The notes: a model not told the origin generated them from the sequence alone. A stretch of DNA of 64,000 nt from Tenacibaculum sp. SG-28 (GCF_002954385.1 NZ_MQVY01000003.1:199757-263756); one strand, 5' to 3'; counted from the first letter of the stretch, positions 37,616 through 50,001 are shown. Translations and numbers: made by a program.

Positions 37616-38739
37616 TGACTTTTAAAGATTACATAACACTTCTTGCTTCAGATTACACCTTACAAACCATTACACTCGGAACTGCGATTCTTGGAGCCAT
37701 ATGTGGTATGTTGGGAAGCTTTGCCGTATTGCGAAAACAGAGCTTACTTGGTGACGCCATTTCACATGCGTCTCTTCCGGGTATAGCTATTGCTTTTCTG
37801 CTAACCGGAAGCAAAGACACTAATGTGCTTTTGTTGGGAGCTTTAATCAGTGGTTTACTTGGAGCTTTTTGGATACGTGGGATTGTTAAAAAAACCCACT
37901 TGAAAACAGATACTGCTCTTGGGCTTATTTTATCGGTCTTTTTTGGCTTCGGAATGTTACTACTTACCTATATTCAAAAACAACCTAACGCCAACCAAGC
38001 AGGTCTTGACAAATTCCTTTTCGGACAAGCAGCTACACTACTTGTAGAAGACGTTTGGCTTATGGCTGCTGTTACCGGTATTTGTTTGGTTGTACTGTTG
38101 TTATTTTGGAAAGAATTTAAACTGTTGTTATTCGATGAAGACTATACCAAAACATTGGGCTTCAACACAAAGTTCATCGATATTTTAATTACGAGTTTCA
38201 TTGTTGTAGCGATTGTTTTAGGCTTGCAAACTGTTGGAGTTGTTTTAATGAGTGCAATGCTTCTTGCCCCTGCTGCAGCGGCAAGACAATGGACCAACAG
38301 CTTAGGAGTAATGCTTCTACTAGCGGCTGCTTTTGGAATAGCATCCGGGGTTATAGGAACTGGTATAAGCGCAAGTCAGTCTAATTTATCCACAGGTCCG
38401 GTAATTGTGCTTGTTGCTGGTACATTTGTTCTATTCTCTTTTATATTTTCTCCGTCTCGAGGAATACTTTTTAGACAACTAAGACTCGGGAGTAGCAGAA
38501 GAGATTTAGCACTGCATAAAACCTTGTCTTTTATGTTTGAAATTGCAAAAACACATGAGGATAAATCACACCCTCACGCAGTTCAAATTTTAAATAATTT
38601 TCAAGGATACACCATCAAAACACTAAAGAAACTTGAAGCAAAAGATTACATCACCATAAACGGAAAAATGTGGTCCATGACGAAAAAAGGCTATGCCGCT
38701 GCAGGAAACCTATACAATCAAAACTTAAAGGATGAGTAG
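37615..38739 (+). CDS. Metal ABC transporter permease 1 with winged-helix-like tail
   Basis: 374 residues. Residues 1-280 are an ABC-3 family permease (GDAISHASLPGIAIAFLL, then eight or so helices, VGVVLMSAMLLAPAAAARQW). Residues about 295-374 form a cytoplasmic extension. ILNNFQGYTIKTLKKLEAKDYI and MWSMTKKGYAAAGNLY resemble the helix-turn-helix and wing of DtxR/MntR regulators, with four His in a short stretch before it. It overlaps permease 2 by eight bases. The tail may sense metal or regulate transport. Confidence 0.88.
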   Translation: MTFKDYITLLASDYTLQTITLGTAILGAICGMLGSFAVLRKQSLLGDAISHASLPGIAIAFLLTGSKDTNVLLLGALISGLLGAFWIRGIVKKTHLKTDTALGLILSVFFGFGMLLLTYIQKQPNANQAGLDKFLFGQAATLLVEDVWLMAAVTGICLVVLLLFWKEFKLLLFDEDYTKTLGFNTKFIDILITSFIVVAIVLGLQTVGVVLMSAMLLAPAAAARQWTNSLGVMLLLAAAFGIASGVIGTGISASQSNLSTGPVIVLVAGTFVLFSFIFSPSRGILFRQLRLGSSRRDLALHKTLSFMFEIAKTHEDKSHPHAVQILNNFQGYTIKTLKKLEAKDYITINGKMWSMTKKGYAAAGNLYNQNLKDE

Positions 38740-39891
38740 TGCACAGATAGAAATACAAGCTATTGCCAGTTTGGTAGCTATAGCCTGTGCTATTCCGGGG
38801 ACATTTTTAGTCTTGCGAAAAATGGCTTTGATTAGTGATGCTATTAGTCATTCCATATTACCAGGGTTAGTGATAGGATTTTTTATCACCCATGATTTAA
38901 ATTCTCCATTGTTACTTTTATTAGGAACCTTATCCGGAATTATAACCGTCGTTTTAGTCGAGTATATTCAGAAGACAAAATTGGTAAAAGAAGACACTGC
39001 CATAGGTCTTGTATTTCCGGCACTTTTTAGTATTGGAGTTATTTTAATTGCAAAAAATGCAAACGACGTCCATTTGGATGTCGATGCTGTATTACTGGGA
39101 GAACTTGCCTTTGCTCCGTTTGATCGATGGGTAGTAAACACCATAGACCTCGGGCCAAAAGCTTTATGGGTTGTAGGGGGTATCGTAATAGTATCGGTAA
39201 GTTTACTGATTGCTTTTTTTAAAGAATTAAAGCTGAGCACCTTCGACACTGGCCTTGCTACTGCATTAGGATTTTCTCCAGCTATTTTACACTACGGTTT
39301 AATGAGCATATCATCCATTACCACCGTTGGTGCTTTTGACGCTGTTGGAGCAATTCTTGTGGTTGCCCTCATGATTACCCCTGCTGCTACCGCATATCTA
39401 TTAACAAACGACCTAAAAAAATGTTAATTTTGGCCGTTATATTTGGAGTGTTTTCGGCAATAACAGGATATTGGATAGCACATTGGTTAGATGGATCTAT
39501 TTCTGGATCTATGACTACCGTGTTGGGAGTTCTATTTTTATCGGTATACTTCTTTGCCCCAAAAAACGGGCTTATCTCTGTATTATACAGAGACAAACAG
39601 CAACAAATAGAAGTACACTTACTCACATTCTTACTACACTTAAACAATCATAAAGAAGAGAAAGAAAGACATGTCAATCATTTAAACGAACACATTAATT
39701 GGCACAAAGTTAAAGCAAAATCTGTCGTAAGTCTGGCCAGTAGAAACAATATGATTACGATAGACAACAATATAATTTCTCTTACCAACAAAGGGAGAGT
39801 TTTTACAGAAAAGGCTATCGATTACATAATGACAAACGACAACTCCAAAATTGAATCTATGAAAAAAGATTTCTTTTTGTTTAGAGGGTAG
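38732..39891 (+). pseudogene. Metal ABC transporter permease 2 with winged-helix-like, His-rich tail, frameshifted
   Basis: Second ABC-3 permease subunit (SDAISHSILPGLVIGFFI, LVVALMITPAATAYLL). The frame ends at 39427 in LTNDLKKC. One A added to the seven-A run 39415-39421 restores KKMLILAVIFGVFSAITGYW and the rest to 39891, about 386 residues. The tail holds seven His within some 32 residues (about 39619-39720) and a wing-like IDNNIISLTNKGRVF. It pairs with permease 1 to form the membrane pore. Confidence 0.85.
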
Positions 39892-39964
39892 TTATCTATC
39901 TGGTTTCAATACTTTCTTTTACTATGTTAGGTAAAAAAACTATTTTGCAAGAAATTAGAAAATT

Positions 39965-42900
39965 TTGCAACAACTTTCAACTTTTACCGTCTACAATGCC
40001 TCTGCAGGAAGCGGAAAAACTTTTACATTAGTTAAAGAATATTTAAAAATCCTATTACAATCTGAAAACATATTTCTTTTTCAAAAAATACTAGCGGTAA
40101 CATTTACGAACAAAGCGGCAGGAGAAATGAAAGAACGGGTTTTAGATAACCTGCGAGAGTTTTCTGAAGGTAATAAAAACGATTTAGCAAAAATCCTATT
40201 AGAAGAAATCCCAACAGACTTTGCCACTGTACAAAAAAGAAGTACTAAAATACTCAATGCAATTTTACAAAATTACACCTCTTTTTCCATCACAACCATT
40301 GATAGTTTCACACACAAAATTATCAAGAGCTTTGCCTATGACTTAGGCTTATCGCTACATTTTGAAGTAGAGATGGATGCCCTCTCGTTACTGGAGGAGG
40401 CTGTGGATGTTCTTATTTCAAAAATAGGAACAGACAAAGAAATTACCAATTTGCTTATTCAGTTTTCGTTAGACAAAGCAGACGATGATAAATCTTGGGA
40501 TATTTCCAGAGAACTACATGAAATTTCAAAAATCCTACTGCAAGAAGACGATGCAGAAAATTTAAAGCAGTTATCTACAAAACACGTTAAGGATTTTTTG
40601 CTTTTGAAAGAAAAACTGAAAACCGAAAATGAAACCATAGAAAAAGAGTTTTTAAAAATAGTAAAGGAGCTAACTTCTTTACTAAAAGCAAACAACTTGG
40701 AGGTTTCAGACTTTGCTTATGCGGGAGAATATGTAAAACACTTTTTAAAGTTTAAAGAAATAAGGTATCTCAAGTCGGATTCCATAAAATTTAATGGCAG
40801 GCTGCATAAAACTATCACAGAAGACAAAAACTTGTACGCTGGGAAAACTTCTAAGGAAGCAAAAGCACGTATCGAAAATCTAACTCCGGAGCTCCATGCG
40901 TTATACTACTCTTCCGAACAAGTATATCAAAAGCATTATGGCAGGTATTTAAAAAATAGATTGATATTGAAAAATATTATTCCTCTTGCGGTACTTAACA
41001 ATATCAACGCAGAATTAGCATCTATAAAAGAAGACAACAACATTCGACTAAATGCCGAATTTAACCATCTAATTGCAAACCATATTAAAGACCAACCAGC
41101 ACCGTATATTTACGAGAGAATTGGGCAACGTTTTATGCACTATTTCATAGATGAAATGCAAGACACCTCTGCCTTGCAATGGAAAAATTTAACACCGCTA
41201 ATAGACAATGCTCTAGCACAAGAATCGAGCAGCCTTCTCTTGGTTGGCGATGGAAAACAAGCCATCTACAGATGGAGAGGAGGAAAAGCAGAACAATTTA
41301 TCCATTTAAGTGCAACCAATCCGGAGTTTAAAAATCCTTTTCAGGTTCCGAAAACAAGTAAATCACTAGACACTAACTACAGAAGTTTTGAAGAAATTAT
41401 ATCTTTCAACAACTCTTTTTTTCAACACAGTGCAAAGTTTTTACATAAAGAGAGTTACAAAAATTTATACGTAGAGGGAAATAGTCAAAAATACAATACG
41501 CGAGAGGGTGGTTACGTTTCCCTTTCATTTTTGGATAAAATAGAAGATAAAGAAGAGAATTCTTTAAAATACCCCAGGGAAGTTTTAGAAAAAATAAAAT
41601 CCGTACATCAAGAATTTGATTTCGATGAAATTTGTGTTTTGGTTAGAAAGCGTTCCGATGGAATAGCAGTGGCAAATTACTTATCTGAAAATGGTATACC
41701 AATTGTTTCCTCAGAAACTTTATTATTAAAAAATGACCCTAAGGTGTTATGTATTACCCACCTTTTTCACTTGATACAAAACCCAACGGATCGAGAAACA
41801 CTTTTTGCTTTTTTATATTTTTTACACGACCACCTGGCTGTAAATATCGATAAACATTCCTTTATTGCTAGCTTCCTAGACCACAGCCTCCCTGATATTT
41901 TTGAACTACTTCGAGAGTTCGGCATAACTTTCGATCTAAAAAAATCCAAGAATTACCCTTTTACGAAAAGGCGGAGAACATTATTCGCTCTTTTAAATTA
42001 ACAGATACTTCCAATGCCTATTTGCAGTACTTTTTAGATATTGTTATTGAACAGCAGTCAAAAGGAATCGATATGCAAGGATTTCTTGAATTTTGGGACA
42101 GAAAAAAAGACAGTCTATGTATTGTCGCTCCGGAAGGAGGAAATGCTGTTCAAATAATGACAGTTCACAAATCTAAAGGACTTGAATTCCCAGTAGTTAT
42201 ATTTCCCTGCGACCTTAATATATACCAACAAATAAACCCCGTAACCTGGATTACCGAAGCATCCAATAAATACGATAATTTCAATGCTTTATTGGTTCCT
42301 TTCACCAAGGAATTTGAACAGATAGATGCAAGTACTCAAAAACAATACCAACAGCAGCGAGAGGATCTAGAATTAGACAATTTCAACCTATTGTATGTTG
42401 CGCTTACACGACCTATAGAGCAATTGCATATCATCACGGAAAAACGTTTGCTAAAAAATACAGAAAACACGAACTACTACTCGGGAGTATTCATCCACTT
42501 TTTAAAAGAATTACAGCGTTGGAAAGAGGAAATTTCAGAATACACCTTCGGAAACGGAACTAGAAAGAGCGTTAAAAAAGAGATAAGAAAGAATACCACT
42601 ACACTAAAGGCATTTATTTCTTCCCCTTGGCAAGAGCACAATGTGAGAATGTTGGCAAGTGCTTCCAAACTTTGGAACACAGCACAAGAAAAAGCGATTG
42701 CGTATGGAAATTTACTCCATGAAATACTGTCGAAAATAGATTCCGAAGAAGATATTGATGCAGTATTAGATCGGTATACCAATATCGGGATAATGGATAA
42801 TGAAACCAGAATTACTATTGAAAAAATTTTACAATCTATTGTAAAACATCCCATGCTAGATTCTTTTTTTTCAAAAAACAAACAAATTCTCAAGGAACGA

Positions 42901-43116
42901 GAAATTGTAACGATAGAACATCAAGTAATAATACCCGATAGATTGGTTATAGATGGAAACTCCACAACCGTTATCGACTATAAAACAGGAACTCCTTCCA
43001 AATCACACGAGCAACAGATTCGCAAATACGGAGCTGTTCTAGAAACAATGGGATTTACAATTCACAAACTTTTATTGGTGTATATTAATGAAGAAATTTT
43101 GGTTGCAGAAGTATAA
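39965..43116 (+). pseudogene. UvrD/AddA-like helicase-nuclease, frameshifted
   Basis: Superfamily 1A helicase fused to a RecB-type nuclease, as in AddA/RecB double-strand-break repair enzymes. Walker A ASAGSGKTFTL, Walker B FIDEMQDTS, motif IV YRWRGGK, motif [16 protein letters not shown], then the nuclease core VIDYKTG near the C-terminus. The frame stops at 42001. One A added to the seven-A run at 41938-41944 joins it as [18 protein letters not shown]. Restored length about 1050 residues. The start appears to be TTG 39965, since a stop codon lies in frame three codons upstream. The AddB-like partner is not in this window. Confidence 0.83.
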
Positions 43117-43128
43117 CCCTTAACTTTG
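43099..43128 (+). promoter_or_regulatory. kbl promoter
   Basis: TTG (43099-43101), 19 bases, TAACTTTG (43121-43128) inside the end of the helicase gene. It supports ATG 43159 as the start. Confidence 0.65.
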
Positions 43129-43158
43129 ACAAACCTAAAAACAATAATTTTACCAATT

Positions 43159-44364
43159 ATGTACGGACAGCTAAAAGAACACCTACAAACAGAGATACAA
43201 AACATAAAGGAAGCAGGCCTATACAAAACAGAGCGCATCATTACATCTTCACAAGATGCTGTGATTAAAATTTCGACAGGAGAAGAAGTAATTAATTTCT
43301 GTGCAAACAATTATTTAGGGCTATCAAATCACCCCGAAGTTATTCAAGCAGCAAAAGATACAATGGATACCCATGGTTTTGGTATGTCATCGGTTCGATT
43401 CATATGTGGAACGCAAGACATTCATAAAAATTTAGAAGCAAAAATTGCAGAGTTTTACCAAACTGAAGACACCATTTTATACGCTGCTGCATTTGATGCA
43501 AATGGTGGCGTATTTGAACCTTTGCTTACCAAAGAAGACGCGATTATTTCCGATAGCTTAAATCACGCCTCTATTATTGACGGTGTAAGACTTTGTAAAG
43601 CCGCGAGATATCGTTACAATAACAATGATATGGCTTCCTTAGAAGAGCAACTCATTGCTGCAAACAAAGAAAACCATCGTTTTAAGATTATCGTTACCGA
43701 TGGGGTATTCTCAATGGATGGTATCGTTGCCAAACTGGATGAAATTTGTGATTTGGCAGAAAAATATAATGCCCTGGTTATGATTGACGAATGCCATGCT
43801 GCAGGATTTATTGGTGCTACCGGAAGAGGAACCTTAGAGCTAAAGAAAGTGATGGGGCGAATTGATATTATCACCGGAACCCTTGGAAAAGCTTTAGGAG
43901 GAGCTATGGGCGGATATACAACGGGAAGAAAAGAAATTATAGATATATTACGACAAAAATCAAGACCGTATTTATTTTCTAATTCTTTAGCACCTGCCAT
44001 AGTGGGAGCATCGCTCAAAGTTTTTGAACTTCTTTCTAACGATACCAGTTTACGAGATACTTTAGAATGGAATACAAATTACTTTAGAACAGAAATGGAA
44101 AAGGCAGGTTTTGATTTAGTTGGGGCAGATGCTGCTATTGTTCCGGTAATGCTATACGATGCAAAACTGTCACAAGAAATGGCGAATAAATTACTAGAAG
44201 AAGGAATATATGTTATAGGATTCTTTTATCCAGTAGTTCCTAAAGAACAAGCCAGAATACGCGTGCAATTATCGGCTGCACACACAAAAGAACACTTAGA
44301 CAAGGCTATTTCTGCATTTGTAAAAGTTGGAAAAGAGTTGCGTATTATAAAAAAAGACGCATAA
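43159..44364 (+). CDS. kbl: Glycine C-acetyltransferase (2-amino-3-ketobutyrate CoA ligase)
   Basis: PLP enzyme of threonine breakdown, making glycine and acetyl-CoA from 2-amino-3-ketobutyrate. About 401 residues from [19 protein letters not shown], the cofactor region [10 protein letters not shown] and [10 protein letters not shown], and the Schiff-base Lys in [14 protein letters not shown] are all present. An in-frame TTG 11 codons upstream is less likely, since it overlaps the -7 box. Distinction from serine palmitoyltransferase-like relatives rests on overall similarity. No tdh is adjacent. Confidence 0.92.
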   Translation: MYGQLKEHLQTEIQNIKEAGLYKTERIITSSQDAVIKISTGEEVINFCANNYLGLSNHPEVIQAAKDTMDTHGFGMSSVRFICGTQDIHKNLEAKIAEFYQTEDTILYAAAFDANGGVFEPLLTKEDAIISDSLNHASIIDGVRLCKAARYRYNNNDMASLEEQLIAANKENHRFKIIVTDGVFSMDGIVAKLDEICDLAEKYNALVMIDECHAAGFIGATGRGTLELKKVMGRIDIITGTLGKALGGAMGGYTTGRKEIIDILRQKSRPYLFSNSLAPAIVGASLKVFELLSNDTSLRDTLEWNTNYFRTEMEKAGFDLVGADAAIVPVMLYDAKLSQEMANKLLEEGIYVIGFFYPVVPKEQARIRVQLSAAHTKEHLDKAISAFVKVGKELRIIKKDA

Positions 44365-44403
44365 AAAATATTACACTTCTACTAAGTTTTTGTAGATTTG
44401 ATT

Positions 44404-44433
44404 TTGTAAATAAGTTTTAACAACTTACATTTG
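44404..44433 (+). promoter_or_regulatory. ompA promoter
   Basis: TTG (44404-44406), 19 bases, TACATTTG (44426-44433): full consensus, 39 bases before ATG 44473, as expected for an abundant protein. Confidence 0.75.
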
Positions 44434-44472
44434 CCATATATATAAACGAACTTTTAATTTAAATTTTTAATA

Positions 44473-45831
44473 ATGAAACAATTAAAATTAGCTGTGATAG
44501 CTTTGTTTACGTTCGCTTCAGTAGCAACGGTAAGCGCACAGGATTCAGACAACCGTTGGGCGGTTGGTTTTGGCGTTAACGCCGTTGATTTCAGAATTCC
44601 TACGGAATTTTCTGACTACGCAAAAGATTACATCGGTACTAGTGACTGGAACATTTTACCATCAGTTTCAAGAATAACTGTTGACAGATACCTAGACAGC
44701 GGTTTCTCTTTGCAATTAGCAGGATCGTTAAACAAAATTAAAACATTCCGCGCTAAGGATGACATGGATGAGCTTTATTGGGCTATCGATGCAAACGTTA
44801 AGTACGACTTAAACCATTTATTCGGACAAACAGGTTGGTTTGATCCATACGTGTACTTAGGTGGTGGTTATGCTAACTTAGGTGATTTAGGAGAAGGAAC
44901 TTTAAATGCAGGTTTAGGATTCAACACTTGGTTTAACGATAATTTAGGATTAAACTTCCAAACAGGAGGAAAGAAAGAATTTGCAGATAAAGTACAAGAT
45001 CACTTCCAACATTCAATAGGATTAGTTCTTAAATTTGGAGGAAAAGACACTGACGGAGACGGAATATACGATAAAGATGACGCATGTCCTGAAGTTGCTG
45101 GGTTAAAAGAATTAAACGGTTGTCCAGATGCAGATAACGACGGAATTAAAGATTCAGACGATGCATGTCCTAATACTGCAGGTTTAGCTGCTTTAAACGG
45201 ATGTCCTGACGCTGACGGTGACGGTGTAGCTGATAAAGATGATGCATGTCCTACTGTTGCTGGTTTAGCTGCTTTAAACGGATGTCCTGATGCTGATAGT
45301 GATGGAGTTGCTGATAAAGATGATAAATGTCCAAACACTGCAGGTCCTGCTGCAAATTCTGGATGTCCTTGGCCAGATACTGACGGAGATGGTGTATTAG
45401 ATAAAGACGACAAGTGTCCAAGCGTTGCAGGTGTTGCTTCAAACAATGGATGTCCTGAAATCGTTCTTGAAGAAGAAGACAAGCAAAAAATTATGGAATT
45501 CGCTAGATCTATCTACTTTAACTCTGGAAGATCTTCATTCAAAGATGGTGTAACAAGCAAGTTAGACTTAATCGCTAAGATCATGAATGAGAATCCAAAA
45601 GCTAAATTTAACGTAGAAGGTCACACAGATAGCACTGGTAGAGAATCTTCTAACTTAAAATTATCTGAAAAAAGAGCTGCTGCTGTTGTTAGTTACCTAG
45701 TAAACACAGGTAATGTTTCTGCAGACAGATTAACTTCTAAAGGTTTTGGTCAAGCATATCCAATAGCTTCTAACAAAACTAGAGAAGGAAGATCACAAAA
45801 CAGACGTGTTGAGATTAAATTAGCAAAGTAA
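44473..45831 (+). CDS. OmpA family protein with thrombospondin type 3 repeats
   Basis: 452 residues. Signal peptide ([22 protein letters not shown]), an N-terminal OmpA-like eight-strand barrel to about 190, then five calcium-binding TSP3 repeats ([34 protein letters not shown] and so on, about 193-330), and a C-terminal peptidoglycan-binding OmpA domain ([37 protein letters not shown]). An abundant structural link between outer membrane and wall. The repeats are also seen at nucleotide level. Own promoter and terminator. Confidence 0.95.
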   Translation: MKQLKLAVIALFTFASVATVSAQDSDNRWAVGFGVNAVDFRIPTEFSDYAKDYIGTSDWNILPSVSRITVDRYLDSGFSLQLAGSLNKIKTFRAKDDMDELYWAIDANVKYDLNHLFGQTGWFDPYVYLGGGYANLGDLGEGTLNAGLGFNTWFNDNLGLNFQTGGKKEFADKVQDHFQHSIGLVLKFGGKDTDGDGIYDKDDACPEVAGLKELNGCPDADNDGIKDSDDACPNTAGLAALNGCPDADGDGVADKDDACPTVAGLAALNGCPDADSDGVADKDDKCPNTAGPAANSGCPWPDTDGDGVLDKDDKCPSVAGVASNNGCPEIVLEEEDKQKIMEFARSIYFNSGRSSFKDGVTSKLDLIAKIMNENPKAKFNVEGHTDSTGRESSNLKLSEKRAAAVVSYLVNTGNVSADRLTSKGFGQAYPIASNKTREGRSQNRRVEIKLAK

Positions 45832-45853
45832 TTTAACAAACACTTTAAAATAG

Positions 45854-45883
45854 AAAGCCTCACTTTACGTGAGGCTTTTTTTT
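45854..45883 (+). terminator. ompA terminator
   Basis: A 10-base stem, AAAGCCTCAC (45854-45863) with GTGAGGCTTT (45869-45878), followed by T5 or more. Confidence 0.9.
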
Positions 45884-45938
45884 GTACTAATAAACTTAAA
45901 AATACGGAGAAACATTTTTTAAATTCGACTTAAAAATT

Positions 45939-45946
45939 TACCTTTG
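45939..45946 (+). promoter_or_regulatory. atpD -7 element
   Basis: TACCTTTG matches the consensus, about 62 bases before ATG 46009. No clear TTG at -33. Confidence 0.55.
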
Positions 45947-45996
45947 CACCTTGAAAAATGAGGTTAAAACTCACTTAACAAATTAAATAACTTTAA

Positions 45997-47520
<1,524 letters not shown>

Positions 47521-47588
47521 TCAATTTTAAGTTTTTATTATGGTTAGCTATACTTCGTAATAAAAACTAAAAATTAAAAATTAAAAAT

Positions 47589-47882
47589 ATGTTTTTAGAA
47601 ATTGTAACACCAGAAGCTATTTTATTTTCATCTGAAGTTGATTCGGTAACGGTACCAGGTGTAGAAGGAGAATTTCAAATGTTAAATAACCATGCACCTA
47701 TTGTATCTGTACTTGAGAAAGGTACTATTAAGGTTCATGTACATAGCCAAGATCATTTGTCTTTTGATGATTTACACGGTAAAATAGAGAAACTACCAGC
47801 AGATGATAAAGTTTTAACTTTAAAAGTAAATTCTGGAACAGTTGAAATGAAAGACAACAAAGTAATCATTCTCGCAGATTAA
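47589..47882 (+). CDS. atpC: ATP synthase F1 subunit epsilon, short form
   Basis: 97 residues with the N-terminal beta-sandwich (FLEIVTPEAILFSSEVDSVTVPGVEGEFQMLNNHAPIVS). The C-terminal two-helix inhibitory domain is missing, as in other Bacteroidetes. An internal insert (HSQDHLSFDDLHGKIEKLPADD) replaces part of the sandwich loop. Cotranscribed with atpD and closed by a terminator. Confidence 0.93.
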   Translation: MFLEIVTPEAILFSSEVDSVTVPGVEGEFQMLNNHAPIVSVLEKGTIKVHVHSQDHLSFDDLHGKIEKLPADDKVLTLKVNSGTVEMKDNKVIILAD

Positions 47883-47901
47883 TTACTTATTTACGAAACT
47901 A

Positions 47902-47937
47902 AAAAGCCAAACTATAAACGTTTGGCTTTTTATTTTT
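47902..47937 (+). terminator. atpDC terminator
   Basis: An 11-base stem, 47902-47912 with 47920-47930, followed by a T-rich tract. Confidence 0.85.
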
Positions 47938-47957
47938 AAACATACTCACAATTTATT

Positions 47958-47965
47958 TATCTTTG
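47958..47965 (+). promoter_or_regulatory. tatA -7 element, near-leaderless
   Basis: TATCTTTG ends eight bases before ATG 47974, again predicting a message with almost no leader. No well-placed TTG. Confidence 0.5.
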
Positions 47966-47973
47966 TACCAATT

Positions 47974-48255
47974 ATGATTATATCGTTTTTATTTATAGGA
48001 GGCCCAGAAATATTTGTTATTATATTACTCGTAGTAATGCTATTTGGCGCCGATAAAATACCGGAAATTGCGCGAGGTCTTGGTAAAGGTATGCGACAAA
48101 TAAAAGACGCTACAAACGATATCAAAAGAGAAATAAACGATAGTGCAAAATCACAAGGTATCGAAACAGATATTGTTAAAGATATTAACGAAGAAATAAA
48201 TCAGGTGAAAGATAATATTGATGATTTAACAGGACCTATAAAACGCAATCGTTAA
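47974..48255 (+). CDS. tatA: Sec-independent translocase subunit TatA/E
   Basis: 93 residues: one N-terminal membrane helix (PEIFVIILLVVMLFGADKIPEIARGLGKGMRQIKD), the FG-x-KLP-like hinge and an amphipathic helix, then an acidic, charged tail with possible coiled coil. It forms the pore of the twin-arginine pathway, which exports folded proteins. tatC is not in the window. The convergent methyltransferase gene starts five bases past its stop. Confidence 0.9.
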   Translation: MIISFLFIGGPEIFVIILLVVMLFGADKIPEIARGLGKGMRQIKDATNDIKREINDSAKSQGIETDIVKDINEEINQVKDNIDDLTGPIKRNR

Positions 48256-48260
48256 AACAC

Positions 48261-48902
48261 TTACTTCACTCTACTAATCGTTAACCCATCTCTGATTGGC
48301 AATAGAACAGTCTCTAAACGGCTGTCTTTTTGCAACAAATTATTGTATTCTAAGAGCACCTTTGTATCCGTATCTCTAGGATCTAAATCTGCAACAACTT
48401 TTCCACTCCACAATACATTATCTGAAATGATAACACCTCCACTATTAATTTTTGAAATGATGCTATGAAAGTAGTTCACGTAATTTCCTTTATCGGCATC
48501 AATAAACACCAAATCAAAAGAAGTTTGAAGCGTGGGGATAATATCTAAAGCATTACCAAAATGTTGTGTTATTTGATTCCTATACCCAGATTTCTCGAAG
48601 TATTTGTTTTGTAGGGTTTCTAGTTCTTCATTTTTATCTATAGTATGCAATGTTCCAGTTGCGGATAACCCTTCGGCAAGACATAATGCCGAATATCCTG
48701 TGTAGGTTCCAATTTCTAAGATGGATGTTGGCCGAATTAGTTTCGACAACATTGAAAGCACCCGACCTTGAAAAGCACCACTTAGCATTCTAGGATTTAG
48801 TACCTTTTGCCAAGTTTCTTTATTCAACTCCTGTAACAAAAGGGGTTCTTTTTGCGAGTGTTGTAGTACGTAATCGTCAATAGCTTCTGGTAAAAAATTC
48901 AT
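48261..48902 (-). CDS. O-methyltransferase, class I SAM-dependent
   Basis: 213 residues of the O-methyltransferase family 3 (catechol/caffeoyl-CoA type). SAM-binding motif EIGTYTGYSALCLAEGL, HTIDKNEE and the metal-binding pair DLVFIDADKGNY and ISDNVLWSGKV. The catalytic divalent-metal site is intact. The substrate is not deducible. It lies downstream of the sigma factor and zinc-finger genes on the same strand with a 48-base gap. Confidence 0.92.
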   Translation of the reverse strand: MNFLPEAIDDYVLQHSQKEPLLLQELNKETWQKVLNPRMLSGAFQGRVLSMLSKLIRPTSILEIGTYTGYSALCLAEGLSATGTLHTIDKNEELETLQNKYFEKSGYRNQITQHFGNALDIIPTLQTSFDLVFIDADKGNYVNYFHSIISKINSGGVIISDNVLWSGKVVADLDPRDTDTKVLLEYNNLLQKDSRLETVLLPIRDGLTISRVK

Positions 48903-48950
48903 GATAATAAAAATAGATAAGCTGTGCGTGAATATATCGGAAAATAAAAA

Positions 48951-49211
48951 CTATAGAAATTTCTTCATTCTTTCTTTAAGTGCTTGTTTTTCTTCTTGCT
49001 CTAAAGAATATTTTCTACTCTTACAATCCAATGCGTTCCCTTTGTATAGTTTACTCAAAAAACTATTTTGCTTAGAATACAGTTTACAATACTTACATTG
49101 CATAATATGCAAATTCAGCTTCAACTTTTCAAAGAGTGTTGCTTCGTTATATTGTGCTTTGTCACAAATTGTTGTGGCTTCGTCACAAGTAATTTTAAAT
49201 ATTGAAAACAT
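48951..49211 (-). CDS. Small zinc-finger protein, probable anti-sigma factor
   Basis: 86 residues with His-x3-Cys-x2-Cys (LHIMQCKYC) near residue 35, the zinc anti-sigma signature, and a charged helical C-terminus. No membrane helix, so it would act in the cytoplasm. It starts three bases after the stop of the ECF sigma gene, a typical sigma/anti-sigma arrangement. Partner assignment is inferred from position and motif. Confidence 0.78.
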   Translation of the reverse strand: MFSIFKITCDEATTICDKAQYNEATLFEKLKLNLHIMQCKYCKLYSKQNSFLSKLYKGNALDCKSRKYSLEQEEKQALKERMKKFL

Positions 49212-49214
49212 ACA

Positions 49215-49787
49215 TTAACTATTAAACCAATTCTTTTCCATACAATTTCGTAGTTGCGTTCTGGCACGGTGAACGATAACCCAAAGATTGGACGTTGTTA
49301 TATTTAGTTCCTTACAAATTTCTTCAGTAGAAAACTCTTGTATTGTTTTCATTCTGAAAACCATAGCATATTTTTCAGGTAAACTATCGATACATTTTTC
49401 AAGTTGTGATTTTAGTTCCTCATTTTCTATAGAATGATCGGTATCATTACTCCAAGAATTAGGAACACGATCTTCCAACCAATTTCCATCTTCGTCTCCA
49501 TTATCGAAGAAATTCATTCGTATTTCAGCTTGCCCCTTTTTAGAGTTAATTTTTCGATAATAATCGATAACTTTTCTCTTTAGAATAGAAACCAACCAAG
49601 TACGCTCCGTAGCAATTCCCTTAAAATTTTTAGCAGATTTTAAACCCGCAAAAAATGTCTCCTGAACCAAATCTTTCGCAATAGCTTCATTATTTACCCT
49701 TGCAACTGCATAGTTGTATAAATAATCTGCATATGCATCTACCCATGTATCAGGTTGTAATATATTGAGGTTATTGGAGGGGTTCAT
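49215..49787 (-). CDS. ECF sigma-70 family RNA polymerase sigma factor
   Basis: About 190 residues. Region 2 (YNYAVARVNNEAIAKDLVQETFFAGLKSAKNFKG, TERTWLVSILKRKVIDYYRK) and region 4 (LPEKYAMVFRMKTIQEFSTEEICKELNITTSNLWVIVHRARTQLRNCME). I start at MNPSNNLN (49787). An in-frame ATG at 49814 adds nine residues. Followed at once by the zinc-finger gene. The regulon is unknown. Confidence 0.9.
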   Translation of the reverse strand: MNPSNNLNILQPDTWVDAYADYLYNYAVARVNNEAIAKDLVQETFFAGLKSAKNFKGIATERTWLVSILKRKVIDYYRKINSKKGQAEIRMNFFDNGDEDGNWLEDRVPNSWSNDTDHSIENEELKSQLEKCIDSLPEKYAMVFRMKTIQEFSTEEICKELNITTSNLWVIVHRARTQLRNCMEKNWFNS

Positions 49788-50001
49788 CACTTTTATGTTA
49801 ATTACAGAAAACATCTTTTATTTAGAGGGTACTTCCAATAATAAAAGAAAAAACTAAAATTTAAAACCAAATAATAGAAATTATTTCCTCGGCAAAAAAA
49901 TTAGAGTGTAAAATTACTAAAATTAAACTTTACAAATAGGGAGAAAAATGAATAAAGTTTATACGAATAAATTGAGTATTTTTACAAAAAAAACGTGTAA
50001 C

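Noticed and set aside
45000-45482. Long Ser/Pro-rich antisense frame over the ompA repeats
   Set aside because: A consequence of the repeated, biased codons of the TSP3 region.
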